A DNA stretch of 38,048 nucleotides from an uncultured Alkaliphilus sp. Its GTDB lineage: Bacteria; Bacillota; Clostridia; Peptostreptococcales; Natronincolaceae. Position 1 is the stretch's first letter, and each line of letters begins with the position of its first letter. Positions 1 to 6,504 of the stretch are shown piece by piece. The DNA lies in the NCBI GenBank assembly GCA_938074565.1, contig CALJEQ010000003.1:1-38048 (forward strand), written 5' to 3'. The notes beneath the pieces are model-generated. The model did not search any database, was not told the DNA's origin, and saw only the letters and a list, made by a program, of their open reading frames with translations. The position numbers and the translations under genes were made by a program.

Positions 1-1
1 T

Positions 2-76
2 AAATCTTACATAGTAAATATGAATGGGAATTCGTACAGATTAAAAGAGACAAAACGCTGGCTTTCAGAGCAATAA
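2..76 (+). CDS. istB: C-terminal end of an IS21 helper ATPase (IstB-like), partial
   Basis: Only 24 codons are visible, ending at the TAA at 74-76. They read as a basic tail containing NMNGNSYRLKETKRWLSEQ. This matches the C-terminal style of IstB/DnaC-like ATPases that assist the IS21 transposase, where a SYRLK-type motif lies near the end. The 5' part lies before the window, so whether the gene is intact is unknown. The short repeats just after the stop codon support IS21 rather than a host DnaC. The assignment rests on a short tail and is only moderately secure. Confidence 0.45.
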   Translation, partial: KSYIVNMNGNSYRLKETKRWLSEQ

Positions 77-90
77 TTTTTTTACTCCTC

Positions 91-130
91 TAGGGGAATT
101 TTTAATTAAAAAATAGGGGAATTTTCAATT
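91..130. repeat. Two direct repeats at the IS21 terminus
   Basis: The 17-base units at 91-107 and 114-130 differ at one base. In IS21 elements such internal terminal repeats are the transposase binding sites, and that role is inferred here from position. Confidence 0.55.
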
Positions 131-146
131 GACAAATACAACACTC

Positions 147-302
147 AATTGGTATAATTTAAAGTTTGAGTGCAAGGAGTGTCATGATAGAAATGAAGGG
201 CATGGATTAAGTAAGAAGAGAGAGGTAAGTGTTACTAGAAAAGGATTGATGGTTGATAGTCAAGATAACTTAATTAAAGTTGGAAAAGAAGACTGGGAAT
301 GA
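147..302 (+). pseudogene. Relic of a phage HNH endonuclease (C-terminal part)
   Basis: An open frame with no start codon of its own runs from the IS boundary to the TGA at 300-302. It begins WYNLKFECKECHDRNEGHG. The pattern of a Cys-x-x-Cys-His pair after a hydrophobic lead resembles the last part of the small HNH nucleases found beside phage terminase genes (usually LQ.LC..CH). The remainder of the protein was lost where the IS element abuts it. No SD or start is present, so it is not expected to be expressed as a functional enzyme. Confidence 0.4.
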
Positions 303-569
303 TGACTATTAAAGAAGATGATGTGATTAAATCATCTGGCATTAGATAAACAAGAAGAGACTTGATTACTTAAAGTAAAAGTGATTGAGTCTTAATTGCT
401 ATTTGTGAAGTTGAAAATTAAAATAATTTTTTAATTAATATCCACCCATAAAAATGTTGATATTCAAATGCATAAAGACCGAAGGGGCAACTCGAAATTT
501 ACTGCGTGAAAAATTTTTCCACGAACGGTGTTAAAGGGGAGGGGGTAAAAATAAATAGATGTTATTTTT
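303..569. other. Decayed non-coding stretch between phage relics
   Basis: Only short frames interrupted by stops are found, for example a 15-codon frame at 301-348. A G-rich segment near 537-546 lies before the tail fragment, but I could not fold a convincing known RNA. It most likely represents eroded phage DNA. Confidence 0.4.
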
Positions 570-1037
570 ATGGACATAAATGGAAATACAGTATTTCAAG
601 GAAAAGTACAAGCATCTGATTTTATAGGTGGCACTATCAATATTGGTAATGGCAATTTCAGAGTTGATAATGCGGGAAAATTAGTCGCCAATAATGCTAA
701 CCGTACTGGATTTATTAAAGCAACTGGGGGAGAATTTGCAGGAGAAATTAAGGGTCAATTAGTTACCGATTCAACTCGTGTAACAGGTAAAAATGGGTTT
801 ACATCAAGTATAGGTATAAGAACAAATAGTAACAATGACTTTATTGAGTTAATACCATTAAATACAAATACATTGCAAATACTATCAGCAAATGGGGCGG
901 TTTTGTCTAATATTGATATAGGTAATTTAATTTGGCGTGCAGGTTATAAGGGGGTAAAAAATAGTAGCAACGAGTTTAATACAAGACAAGAGTTAGAGCA
1001 AAAATTAAATGAACATTTGATTGCTTATCATGTTTAA
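570..1037 (+). CDS. Truncated phage tail-tip/host-specificity protein (C-terminal fragment)
   Basis: The 155 residues include the repeating Gly/Asn-rich beta style seen in the distal part of prophage tail endopeptidase/tail-spike proteins: DINGNTVFQGKVQASDFIGG followed by RVDNAGKLVANNANRTG. Proteins of this family normally exceed 600 residues, so this is only the C-terminal end. There is no good SD before the ATG, and a stop lies 18 bases upstream in frame, which suggests decay rather than a complete gene. It is the first recognisable part of a phage late-gene remnant that continues with the lysis genes at 3365-4184. Its frame is otherwise intact to the TAA. Function in the present cell is doubtful. 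Confidence 0.6.
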   Translation: MDINGNTVFQGKVQASDFIGGTINIGNGNFRVDNAGKLVANNANRTGFIKATGGEFAGEIKGQLVTDSTRVTGKNGFTSSIGIRTNSNNDFIELIPLNTNTLQILSANGAVLSNIDIGNLIWRAGYKGVKNSSNEFNTRQELEQKLNEHLIAYHV

Positions 1038-1043
1038 TAATTT

Positions 1044-1066
1044 GTCGGTGTAAAAGCCGACTTTTG
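1044..1066 (+). terminator. Weak terminator-like hairpin after the tail fragment
   Basis: GTCGG (1044-1048) pairs with CCGAC (1057-1061) around an 8-base loop, followed by TTTT. The stem is short, so the call is tentative. Confidence 0.35.
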
Positions 1067-1265
1067 CTACTAATAAAGTAACAACTTTATAGTCATTATT
1101 GAATTTTAAGATGCAGTGTTTGTAAGGTTTACAGGCGTTGTTTTTTGGTTTTGGGATAATGTTGAGAAATTAATATCTTTTTAATAAATAATACATAAAA
1201 GACCTCTACAGCATAATTCTATTTATATTATTATTTTACAGTATAATATAATAATTTTATAAAAA

Positions 1266-1294
1266 TTGATAATCAAGTTAAATTATGGTAAAAT
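1266..1294 (+). promoter_or_regulatory. Sigma-A-type promoter of the three-gene cassette
   Basis: A -35 TTGATA (1266-1271) and a -10 TAAAAT (1289-1294) are separated by 17 bases. This places transcription start near 1301, ahead of the SD at 1326-1331 and the ATG at 1341. It also shows that the longer reading frame beginning at 1266 is not the real gene start. Confidence 0.6.
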
Positions 1295-1340
1295 ATATTT
1301 AAATTTAATAATTTTAAATATACTCAGGGGGAACATTCAA

Positions 1341-2390
1341 ATGCTTAAAAATTTATATACACAGGTGGATTTTTTAAACTTAACAACAGATGACATTGCA
1401 AGGCTAACAGATATATTAGATATAGATATTCCAGAGGATAAAGATAAGTATGAATATCTATTTGAAAGAATCAATACTATAGAAGATAATCAAGAAGCTA
1501 ATAGTATTTTGACAAATAAAGTTCTAGCTGGTCAAGTTACTGTTAAGTGGTTTAAATATTCATATGACGAAAATATTAATAAAGATAAATTGATAGAAAA
1601 ATTACAATCCGAAGATTTTGGATTTGATGTAGATGTTGGAAATAGAATAAGTTCAAATATTAGTAATGACATTGCAAGTGTTGTTTGTGATGGAGATGTT
1701 TATACTTTAAAAGTATTTATATTTGATGGTTATAAAAGACATAATAATGGTATAGTGTCCAAACGAGAAATGATAATGAAAAATATAATAGTTAAGATTA
1801 ATGTTGAAAACTGTTGGGTTGAAATAAGAGCCAACGATGAACGTTGTAATAAGATTATTAGAATTTTGGAAGTTAGGCTAGGATTGGTTAATTTATCAGG
1901 TAGTAGAATATTAAAAAACTATGTAAATATTAATGACTTTAAAAATAGTTTAGTTGATGGATTTCATTTAAATTATAAAGCTGTACCGAGCGAACTTATT
2001 AAGTTAACAGAAGAAGATGGTGTAAAAATTGCTAATATGATAGCGATAATAGACGATTATTTTGAAGAAAAAAATTCAGAAATATTATTATCAAGGCTAG
2101 ATGAACTAGAATTTGACCTAGACGGACTATCATTGAGTAGCTTACTATTAGCTGGCGTTGACAGTGTTGGTATGAAAATTAGAAATGATAGCGAAAACGA
2201 TATGAGCAATCAATCGTTATATGCTATTTTAAAAGATCATCTTATAGAGGATAGTAGTTACATTAGATTTAAAACTACACCTAATGGTGAGCAATATACA
2301 ATGAGGATTGGTATTAAAACTAATAGTATTGTTTTCAAAAGTTCAGTAACGGAAGATGTAATAAATTATATAAGGGAACGAGTTTTGTAA
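1341..2390 (+). CDS. Unrecognised 349-residue protein, first gene of a phage-borne three-gene cassette
   Basis: The start at 1341 is chosen because it has a strong SD (AGGGGGAA, about 7 bases away) and lies behind a promoter. The protein is acidic and soluble-looking, with no signal peptide, membrane segment or catalytic motif that I recognise. The first 60 residues are helical. The middle (about 60-210) alternates strands and helices and includes an IVKINVENCWVEIRAN segment. The last third is Leu/Asp-rich and ends in a strand-rich piece. It is followed after 22 bases by a winged-helix/zinc-finger gene and then a Gly/Asn-rich helical protein, and the set closes with a terminator. The position between phage tail and lysis genes is typical of moron cargo. 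A role in phage exclusion or regulation is inference only. Confidence 0.7.
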   Translation: MLKNLYTQVDFLNLTTDDIARLTDILDIDIPEDKDKYEYLFERINTIEDNQEANSILTNKVLAGQVTVKWFKYSYDENINKDKLIEKLQSEDFGFDVDVGNRISSNISNDIASVVCDGDVYTLKVFIFDGYKRHNNGIVSKREMIMKNIIVKINVENCWVEIRANDERCNKIIRILEVRLGLVNLSGSRILKNYVNINDFKNSLVDGFHLNYKAVPSELIKLTEEDGVKIANMIAIIDDYFEEKNSEILLSRLDELEFDLDGLSLSSLLLAGVDSVGMKIRNDSENDMSNQSLYAILKDHLIEDSSYIRFKTTPNGEQYTMRIGIKTNSIVFKSSVTEDVINYIRERVL

Positions 2391-2412
2391 ATTTGAGGGA
2401 GGGATAGATATT

Positions 2413-2793
2413 ATGTCTAGATTCAATGTAAATTCCGCTGAAATAGAGGATTACGTAGAAGAAATGGCAAAAAACCCTAGAAAAGACGCGTTTTATCCGC
2501 AAACGGTCAGTAGAAAGTTAAATATTCCATTAGATATAGTTTTATTAGAATTATCAAGATTAAGAGATGATGGAAAGATTGATTTAAAATATGAAATTAG
2601 ATGCTTAGAAGATTTAAATACTATAATAACAGTGGATGATTATAATTCCTTATTAGAAAAAGAATTATTTTGTGAGATGTGTGGAAAAGAAATAAATATT
2701 ACATATAATCATGTGTATCCTATTTTTTATATTAATAATGAATATAAAGAACATGTAAAAAAAAACTGTAAAATCAAAATTGATAAAAAATGA
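2413..2793 (+). CDS. Small winged-helix plus zinc-ribbon-like protein, second gene of the cassette
   Basis: This is 126 residues with an SD of GAGGGAGGG before the ATG. Residues about 15-60 have the length and spacing of a winged helix, with PQTVSRKLNIPLDIVLLELS as the recognition-helix region and a GKIDLKYEI wing. Residues about 85-95 contain FCEMCGKEI, a CxxCG knuckle, with a further Cys near the end (KKNCK) that could complete a metal site together with nearby His. That combination suggests a DNA- or nucleic-acid-binding regulator or adaptor. It lies between the two unknown proteins of the cassette. I do not recognise a named family. Confidence 0.65.
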   Translation: MSRFNVNSAEIEDYVEEMAKNPRKDAFYPQTVSRKLNIPLDIVLLELSRLRDDGKIDLKYEIRCLEDLNTIITVDDYNSLLEKELFCEMCGKEINITYNHVYPIFYINNEYKEHVKKNCKIKIDKK

Positions 2794-2890
2794 TACCAAA
2801 CAAGAAGATATTCTTTCGTTAAAAGAAATTTTTGAAAAAAATGGTACTGTTTACAATATAATATTTAATGAACAAGGGGGAGTAGTTAAT

Positions 2891-3277
2891 ATGGAATATG
2901 GAAAGAGAGAAATCAATATTAATGCTGCAGGTAATAGTGGTACGGTTAACTATGCCGAAGGGAATATTCAGTCTATAAATAATATAAATCAAACTGATAG
3001 TCAAGAAATATTTAAACTGATTGAATCATTAAAGGGCTTGATAGGTAGCCAAAGTTTTGAAAACGAGCTAAAAGAAGAAATTATAGACGATTTAGAAACT
3101 ATTCAAGAACAAGTCGCTAATGAAAATCCCAAATATGTTAAATTTAAAAAAGCATATCAAGGAATATCAAATTTTATATTAAAAATTCCAAATGGTTTGG
3201 CTCAAGCTGGACTAATTGTTACACAAATGCAAGAGTTGGGTGAAAAATTAAAGCCTATGATTGAAAAAATTGTATAA
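2891..3277 (+). CDS. Gly/Asn-rich N-terminus plus helical protein, third gene of the cassette
   Basis: The ATG at 2891 has an SD of AAGGGGG about 10 bases upstream and gives 128 residues. A TTG at 2780 in the same frame would add 37 residues and overlap the previous gene by 14 bases, so the start is not settled. The N-terminus reads INAAGNSGTVNYAEGNIQSI, a short GN repeat often seen at the head of small effector or adaptor proteins in defence-type operons. The remaining residues are amphipathic helices (KLIESLKGLIGS, then a helix ending in LKPMIEKIV), with a mildly hydrophobic stretch around GLAQAGLIVTQM. There is no clear transmembrane span. Membrane perturbation or multimerisation would be guesses. 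Confidence 0.65.
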   Translation: MEYGKREININAAGNSGTVNYAEGNIQSINNINQTDSQEIFKLIESLKGLIGSQSFENELKEEIIDDLETIQEQVANENPKYVKFKKAYQGISNFILKIPNGLAQAGLIVTQMQELGEKLKPMIEKIV

Positions 3278-3296
3278 TTTAAAAAATAATCATTAG

Positions 3297-3320
3297 AGAC
3301 TCCACAAAGGGGTCTTTTGT
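3297..3320 (+). terminator. Rho-independent terminator of the three-gene cassette
   Basis: A 7-pair stem with one G-U (AGACTCC with GGGGTCT) around a 5-base loop is followed by TTTTGTTGTTTTT. It ends the cassette 20 bases after the third stop codon. Confidence 0.75.
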
Positions 3321-3364
3321 TGTTTTTGGTGTGGTATTAAGGGGATAGAAAAGAGGTGGGATAA

Positions 3365-3589
3365 TTGCAAAATTGTGAAAGTCATGAAGAAACGCTAAGG
3401 GATCATGAAAAGAGAATACATAAATTAGAAATATCAGAAGCGACTTTTAGTGAGAGATTGGTGACGTTGTTTAATAAAATAGACGAACTAACATGGTGGA
3501 TGAAGGCATTAGTAATGATGTCTGTGACTTATTTGTTAGGTTTTTTATTTTGGTTTATACAAAGCATTGGAATTAAAGCAATACAGTAA
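3365..3589 (+). CDS. xhlA: XhlA-type phage lysis/holin-associated protein
   Basis: The 74-residue protein starts at TTG with an SD of AGAGGTGGG. An N-terminal charged coiled-coil (ETLRDHEKRIHKLEISEATF) is followed by the ELTWWMKALVMMSVTYLLGF membrane helix and a short tail. This is the layout of the XhlA/hemolysin family, which helps phage holin and endolysin lyse the host. The M15 peptidase gene follows 53 bases downstream, completing a lysis module. Length and topology match the family. With tail, head and packaging genes mostly gone, this is a leftover of a prophage and may have no lytic role. Confidence 0.7.
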   Translation: MQNCESHEETLRDHEKRIHKLEISEATFSERLVTLFNKIDELTWWMKALVMMSVTYLLGFLFWFIQSIGIKAIQ

Positions 3590-3642
3590 ATGAAAAAAAT
3601 TGCAACGTAAATATCGTAAAAAAAGAAAGGTAGGAAAGTAAA

Positions 3643-3999
3643 ATGAATAAAATAAAAATTAGTGAAAATTTCTATCTAAACGAATTTGAGTGTAAAAATG
3701 GTAGTCATTTAGTAAAACTAGATAGTAAATTAATTGAACTATTACAGAGGTTAAGAGACGAAATTAAGCGACCTATAACAATTACAAGTGGATACAGAAC
3801 ACCAGAATGGAATAAAAGAGTAGGGGGAAGTCCTAATAGCCAACATATGTTAGGTACTGCATGCGATATACAAGTAAAAGGAATGACACCAGATGAATTA
3901 GCAAAAATAGCTGAAAAAATCGGTTTTAATGGAATCGGTATCTATAAAACTTTTGCACATGTTGATGTAAGAGGAAGTAGAGCGAGATGGAGGGGTTAG
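3643..3999 (+). CDS. M15-family D,D-carboxypeptidase-like phage endolysin
   Basis: The 118 residues follow an SD of AAAGGTAGGAAAG. The whole protein is one Peptidase_M15_3 domain. ITSGYRTPEWNKRVGG precedes SQHMLGTACDIQ, which supplies the Zn-binding HxxGxAxD motif, and the third ligand lies in AHVDVR near the C-terminus. The domain cuts D-Ala-containing cross-links in peptidoglycan and acts as endolysin in many Clostridium and Bacillus phages. There is no signal peptide or cell-wall-binding domain, as expected when a holin provides exit. The frame and the metal-binding motifs look intact, although the phage around it is eroded. Confidence 0.88.
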   Translation: MNKIKISENFYLNEFECKNGSHLVKLDSKLIELLQRLRDEIKRPITITSGYRTPEWNKRVGGSPNSQHMLGTACDIQVKGMTPDELAKIAEKIGFNGIGIYKTFAHVDVRGSRARWRG

Positions 4000-4000
4000 A

Positions 4001-4184
4001 ATGAAAAAAATTACTTAGATTTGAATACATATTTGCTTTTATGTTGATATTAGTATTATCTATAGCACTTTTTTATTTTAAAGAGACAGATTTTATCAGT
4101 ACGATCTTAACTGCATTGGTAGGGGCTTTAAGTGCTATTACGACATATTTCTTTACTAAACATAATCCAATGAAAGATGAATAG
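4001..4184 (+). pseudogene. Small holin-like membrane protein with a frameshift in a run of seven A
   Basis: The ATG at 4001 is followed by seven A and a stop six codons in. Removing one A would open a 60-codon frame reading KKLLRFEYIFAFMLILVLSI and a second hydrophobic stretch (ISTILTALVGALSAITTYFF) to the TAG at 4182-4184. Two membrane spans directly behind an endolysin gene suggest a small phage holin or membrane protein. The lesion may be a true indel, an assembly error at the homopolymer, or corrected by slippage. Without the first codons, an internal ATG at 4041 could give a shorter product. Confidence 0.6.
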
Positions 4185-4212
4185 GGCTATTAATTTAGTC
4201 CCTTTTTTGTTT
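4183..4212 (+). terminator. Terminator at the end of the phage lysis module
   Basis: AGGGCT pairs imperfectly with AGTCCCT across an AT-rich loop, and the stem is followed by TTTTTTG. Confidence 0.5.
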
Positions 4213-4278
4213 TTTGGTGATAACATTAATATATATCATAATACTCAAATTTTAAGTATGTATACCTTAGTTCAAACC

Positions 4279-4308
4279 TTGATTTTCCAATCTGAATAAT
4301 GATATACT
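4279..4308 (+). promoter_or_regulatory. Promoter-like sequence ahead of the yebC relic
   Basis: TTGATT (4279-4284), an 18-base spacer and TATACT (4303-4308) lie about 50 bases before the surviving yebC codons. A 33-base segment covering this site has 26 matches to the one at 9316-9348, which has no gene behind it. Confidence 0.45.
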
Positions 4309-4359
4309 ACAAGTGAACTATGGAAAATAATATAACTGAATAATGATAAACATTCAAAA

Positions 4360-4518
4360 GAAGGCTACAACTTTTTAAACGCTGATGTAGTCTATATCCC
4401 CCAAACAGAAGCCACCCTACAAGGTGACGATGTGAAGAAGATGAATAAGTTAATTGATATGCTTGAAGATAATGATGATGTACAGGAAGTTCATCATAAT
4501 TGGAATGAGGAAGAATAA
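4360..4518 (+). pseudogene. yebC: 3' fragment of a YebC/TACO1-family gene
   Basis: An open run to the TAA at 4516-4518 encodes about 52 residues containing [20 protein letters not shown] and [15 protein letters not shown]. This is the unmistakable C-terminal lobe of YebC, the ribosome-associated factor that helps translate proline-rich motifs (formerly viewed as a transcription regulator). A full YebC has about 240 residues, so some 190 N-terminal residues are missing and no start codon or SD precedes the fragment. A promoter-like element and a terminator flank it, so the gene was probably deleted internally. The fragment could also be one side of an integration or recombination event near the prophage. 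Confidence 0.85.
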
Positions 4519-4530
4519 TAAATAAAAGTA

Positions 4531-4585
4531 CACCTTCATATATGAATGTTTAATTTTAAACCTTTATGTATGGAGGTGATTTTTT
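4531..4585 (+). terminator. Terminator after the yebC fragment
   Basis: CACCTTCATA (4531-4540) pairs, with G-U pairs, to TATGGAGGTG (4569-4578), and the stem is followed by ATTTTTTG. An equivalent hairpin is found at 9372-9420. Confidence 0.6.
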
Positions 4586-4650
4586 GTCTAGTTGATGGTT
4601 GTTTTTAAATTATAAAGTAAAAGACGTTAATTACTTAAGGAGGTAATATT

Positions 4651-4773
4651 TTGAAAAACATATTTACAAAAATACTTATTTTAGCGGGAGGTATTCTAAG
4701 TATCGTTGGGTTATTTCCAATTGTTGGGTTATACCCATCGAAAATGTGGGTTGGAATTGACGCTTACATATAA
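4651..4773 (+). pseudogene. Truncated duplicate of the membrane protein at 8365
   Basis: The TTG start with SD AAGGAGGTAAT and the first 33 codons closely match the gene at 8365, sharing for instance GGILSIVGLFPIVGLYPSKM. After MW the frame diverges and stops at 4771-4773, giving 40 residues instead of 128. The DNA is also alike from the SD onward, so this is a partial duplication and not chance similarity. One membrane helix remains. Whether it is translated is unknown. It sits between the yebC relic and the toxI promoter. Confidence 0.8.
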
Positions 4774-4815
4774 ACAATTAGTTTAATAAAAGTTGGTAAA
4801 AAGTTTCATAAAAGC
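4774..4815. other. Junction between the duplicated segment and toxI
   Basis: This AT-rich stretch has no reading frame. It marks where the duplicated membrane-protein segment ends and the toxin-antitoxin locus begins. Confidence 0.3.
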
Positions 4816-4844
4816 TTGACTGTCGCCATATGTCGGCGTATAAT
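4816..4844 (+). promoter_or_regulatory. Strong toxI promoter with an inverted repeat in the spacer
   Basis: TTGACT (4816-4821) and a perfect TATAAT (4839-4844) are 17 bases apart. The spacer contains CGCC and GGCG around ATATGT, an inverted repeat placed where a repressor would block the polymerase. Strong constitutive transcription of the antitoxin RNA is expected in type III systems. The operator idea is inference. Confidence 0.85.
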
Positions 4845-4873
4845 TGAATTAAGAAATGGAGACATTTCATATA

Positions 4874-4947
4874 TCAGGTGAGGTTCTACCAATAAGTGAA
4901 CAATAAAAATTCAGGTGAGGTTCTACCAATAAGTGAACAATAAAAAG
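4874..4947 (+). repeat. Two 37-base tandem repeats (ToxI units)
   Basis: The units match at 36 of 37 positions, and no partial third unit is visible on either side. They are not a CRISPR array, since there is no spacer between them. Confidence 0.95.
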
Positions 4948-4968
4948 CAGTCAAATGACTGCTTTTTA
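4942..4968 (+). terminator. Terminator between toxI and toxN
   Basis: GCAGTC and GACTGC form the stem around AAAT, extended by an A-run pairing with the downstream T-run. Partial read-through is the known way the toxin gene is expressed in this family. Confidence 0.9.
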
Positions 4969-4985
4969 TATTGAAGAGGTGTTAA

Positions 4986-5567
4986 GTGGAGATTTATATT
5001 ATCAATACTGACTATATAAATTACTTAAGAAAATTCGATAAGAGGGTAATGATCAACGAAGAAGATGGTAGCACTAGAAAATATGTAGGTATAGTTTTTC
5101 AAATAGGATCATTTAATTATTTTGTACCTCTTAGTTCACCAAAAGAAGAAAGTGATTATGTAATTATTAAAAATGTAAAAAGGGTTAGAAAAAGCGTTGT
5201 ACCAATACATAGAATTATTGTTGGTAGTGGGAATAATGAAAATTTTCTTGGTAAATTAAAGTTTTCTAGCATGATCCCTGTAATTGATAGCGAATTATCT
5301 TTATTGGATGTTGAGAACATTAAAGATAATAAGTATAAGTTATTAATTCAAAATCAGATAAGATATATTAGAAAAAATAAACAGTTACTAGAAGAAAATC
5401 ACGCAAGAGTTCTATATAACCAAAAATCAAATAATTATAAAGACATAAAATATCTTCAAAATACTGTTGATTTTAAACTTTTAGAACAAAAGTATCAAGA
5501 ATATAAAACTATTCAAGAAGTTATTATTGACGGTCAGGAACAACACGCATCAAGTAAAGAAGATTAA
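4986..5567 (+). CDS. toxN: Type III toxin-antitoxin endoribonuclease ToxN/AbiQ
   Basis: The 193-residue protein starts at GTG with SD GAGGTG, 18 bases after the toxI terminator. The N-terminal IYIINTDYINYLRKFDKRV, then YVGIVFQIGSFNYFVPLSSP with Lys53, and later SMIPVIDSELSLLD and NQIRYIRKN are the conserved blocks of ToxN/AbiQ/TenpN toxins, in order. These enzymes cut mRNA and their own antitoxin transcript, and in several bacteria they abort phage infection. The Ser50-Ser51-Pro-Lys53 motif corresponds to the active-site region. Length is slightly above the usual 165-180 because of a charged tail (GQEQHASSKED). The frame is complete and regulatory parts are present, so the locus is probably functional. 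It lies among phage and IS relics. Confidence 0.93.
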   Translation: MEIYIINTDYINYLRKFDKRVMINEEDGSTRKYVGIVFQIGSFNYFVPLSSPKEESDYVIIKNVKRVRKSVVPIHRIIVGSGNNENFLGKLKFSSMIPVIDSELSLLDVENIKDNKYKLLIQNQIRYIRKNKQLLEENHARVLYNQKSNNYKDIKYLQNTVDFKLLEQKYQEYKTIQEVIIDGQEQHASSKED

Positions 5568-5583
5568 TTTAATGCATACTTTT

Positions 5584-5612
5584 AAAGACCTCCAATTCGA
5601 GGTCTTTTGTTG
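5584..5612 (+). terminator. Terminator of toxN
   Basis: A perfect 9-pair stem (AAAGACCTC with GAGGTCTTT) around CAATTC is followed by TGTTGTTTT. Confidence 0.85.
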
Positions 5613-5625
5613 TTTTGGTTCTTTG

Positions 5626-5652
5626 GGTTCTTTGTCAACTGGTGTTGGTGAA
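5626..5652 (-). repeat. Terminal inverted repeat of an ISL3-type element
   Basis: GGTTCTTTGTCAACTGGTG lies just outside the C-terminal end of the transposase relic, in the position and sequence style of ISL3-family ends. A similar sequence flanks the second relic at 36696. The partner repeat beyond 6400 was not found. Confidence 0.5.
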
Positions 5653-5700
5653 AAATTTTAAAAAAATTAAGACAGAAGAACTCAACAATATAATCAAGTG

Positions 5701-5736
5701 GCTTAGGGGGTTAAATAATCACCCTAAGCTGTTTTT
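5701..5736 (+). terminator. Hairpin with T-run inside the ISL3 relic
   Basis: GCTTAGGG (5701-5708) pairs with CCCTAAGC (5722-5729), followed by TGTTTTT. Confidence 0.55.
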
Positions 5737-5744
5737 AATGTAAC

Positions 5745-6400
5745 TAAATTTTGGGTAATAAGTATCCTGTATTTTTAATGATAAAAGCTTCTATATCCAA
5801 AGGAAATCCTTTTAATAACTTTAATTTTGATGTTAATACCTTCTAAAACACCATTAGTATAGCTATAAAACAAAGTGTTTTCAACGTACTCCATATCTTT
5901 TTTAATCGTTTTGATGGAAGTTTTCATGTAGTTAGAAACTTGCTTGTTTGACGCATATATAAGATTATTTAATTGTTTAGTATCTTTAGTATTAAGGCAG
6001 TGTCTAATGTGTCTAATATTATGTTATAGGTCATATGAAGCCTTTAGTTGGGTATCTAAATCCAGTTTATAATTAATTATATCAATTTTACGCAATTGGC
6101 GTTTAAAACAGCGATGGTAATTGTAGTTGGAGTAATCAATCTTAGAGACATCTTTAAGTAATCCTACCAGAATCAGCATCACAAAATATAAAAGACATAG
6201 CCCCACTACAGATTTAACAGATTTAAATTCATCAAAACACAAGTGTTGAGGTAGGTCATTATATTTAGGTTTATAATGATAGTAAAAGATGTCAATGATT
6301 CTATTGACAGTAGAATGAGATACATTATGGTTTATAGCAATATCCTTTTCAGAAATTTTTTCTTTAGCATTAATAGCGACTTATACTGCAAATAAATATA
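5745..6400 (-). pseudogene. Decayed ISL3-family transposase
   Basis: Reading the minus strand, pieces in several frames match the ISL3 transposase in the right order. First comes an HTH piece (EKDIAINHNVSHSTVNRIID), then LPQHLCFDEFKSVKSVVG at about 6180-6260 carrying the first catalytic Asp region. The last piece is YTNGVLEGINIKIKVIKRIS with FGYRSFYH at about 5775-5860, which is the C-terminal signature. The N-terminal zinc-binding part and the distal inverted repeat are missing, and stops and frameshifts separate the pieces. The element cannot transpose by itself. It lies between toxN and the YbjQ-type gene, and marks past rearrangement of this region. Confidence 0.85.
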
Positions 6401-6504
6401 GTTGTATGATAGTATTATATAGGTAAGGTTTTTTAAAGCTTTATGTATTTTATATTGAGGTAACACCTATACCATATATGATAAAATTGATAAGGGGGAC
6501 GATT

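Larger units (their letters stand above)
1..165 (+). mobile_element. Right end of an IS21-family element, cut by the window edge
   Basis: This stretch combines the last codons of an IstB-like ATPase (2-76) with a terminal region holding two near-identical copies of TAGGGGAATTTTNAATT (91-107 and 114-130). The second copy runs into AATTGACAAATACAACA. Multiple short repeats of this style next to an istB stop codon are typical of IS21 ends. The exact terminal base and any target duplication cannot be fixed because the other end lies outside the window. Confidence 0.55.
4851..4968 (+). ncRNA. toxI: ToxI antitoxin RNA of a type III toxin-antitoxin system, two repeats
   Basis: The transcript should run from about 4851 to the hairpin at 4942-4968. 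It contains two 37-base tandem units (4874-4910 and 4911-4947) that differ only at the last base. Each unit has AGGTGAGGTTCTACC and then AATAAGTGAAC, which lines up with the AGGTGA..GCTACC..TAAGTG core of the Pectobacterium ToxI repeat. In known systems each unit is cut out by the toxin, folds as a pseudoknot and inhibits it in a cyclic RNA-protein complex. The terminator between RNA and toxin gene keeps antitoxin in excess. Only two units are present, fewer than in the Pectobacterium locus. Confidence 0.88.

Noticed and set aside
2780..2890. Longer start (TTG 2780) for the third cassette gene
   Set aside because: It lacks a clear SD and overlaps the previous gene, whereas the ATG at 2891 has a good SD. 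Kept as an alternative only.
4874..4947. Two direct repeats that could be read as a short CRISPR array
   Set aside because: The units are adjacent with no spacer, match the ToxI repeat and lie before toxN.
6024..6242. 72-codon frame on the minus strand
   Set aside because: It is one fragment of the decayed ISL3 transposase (LCFDEFKSVKS), not an independent gene.
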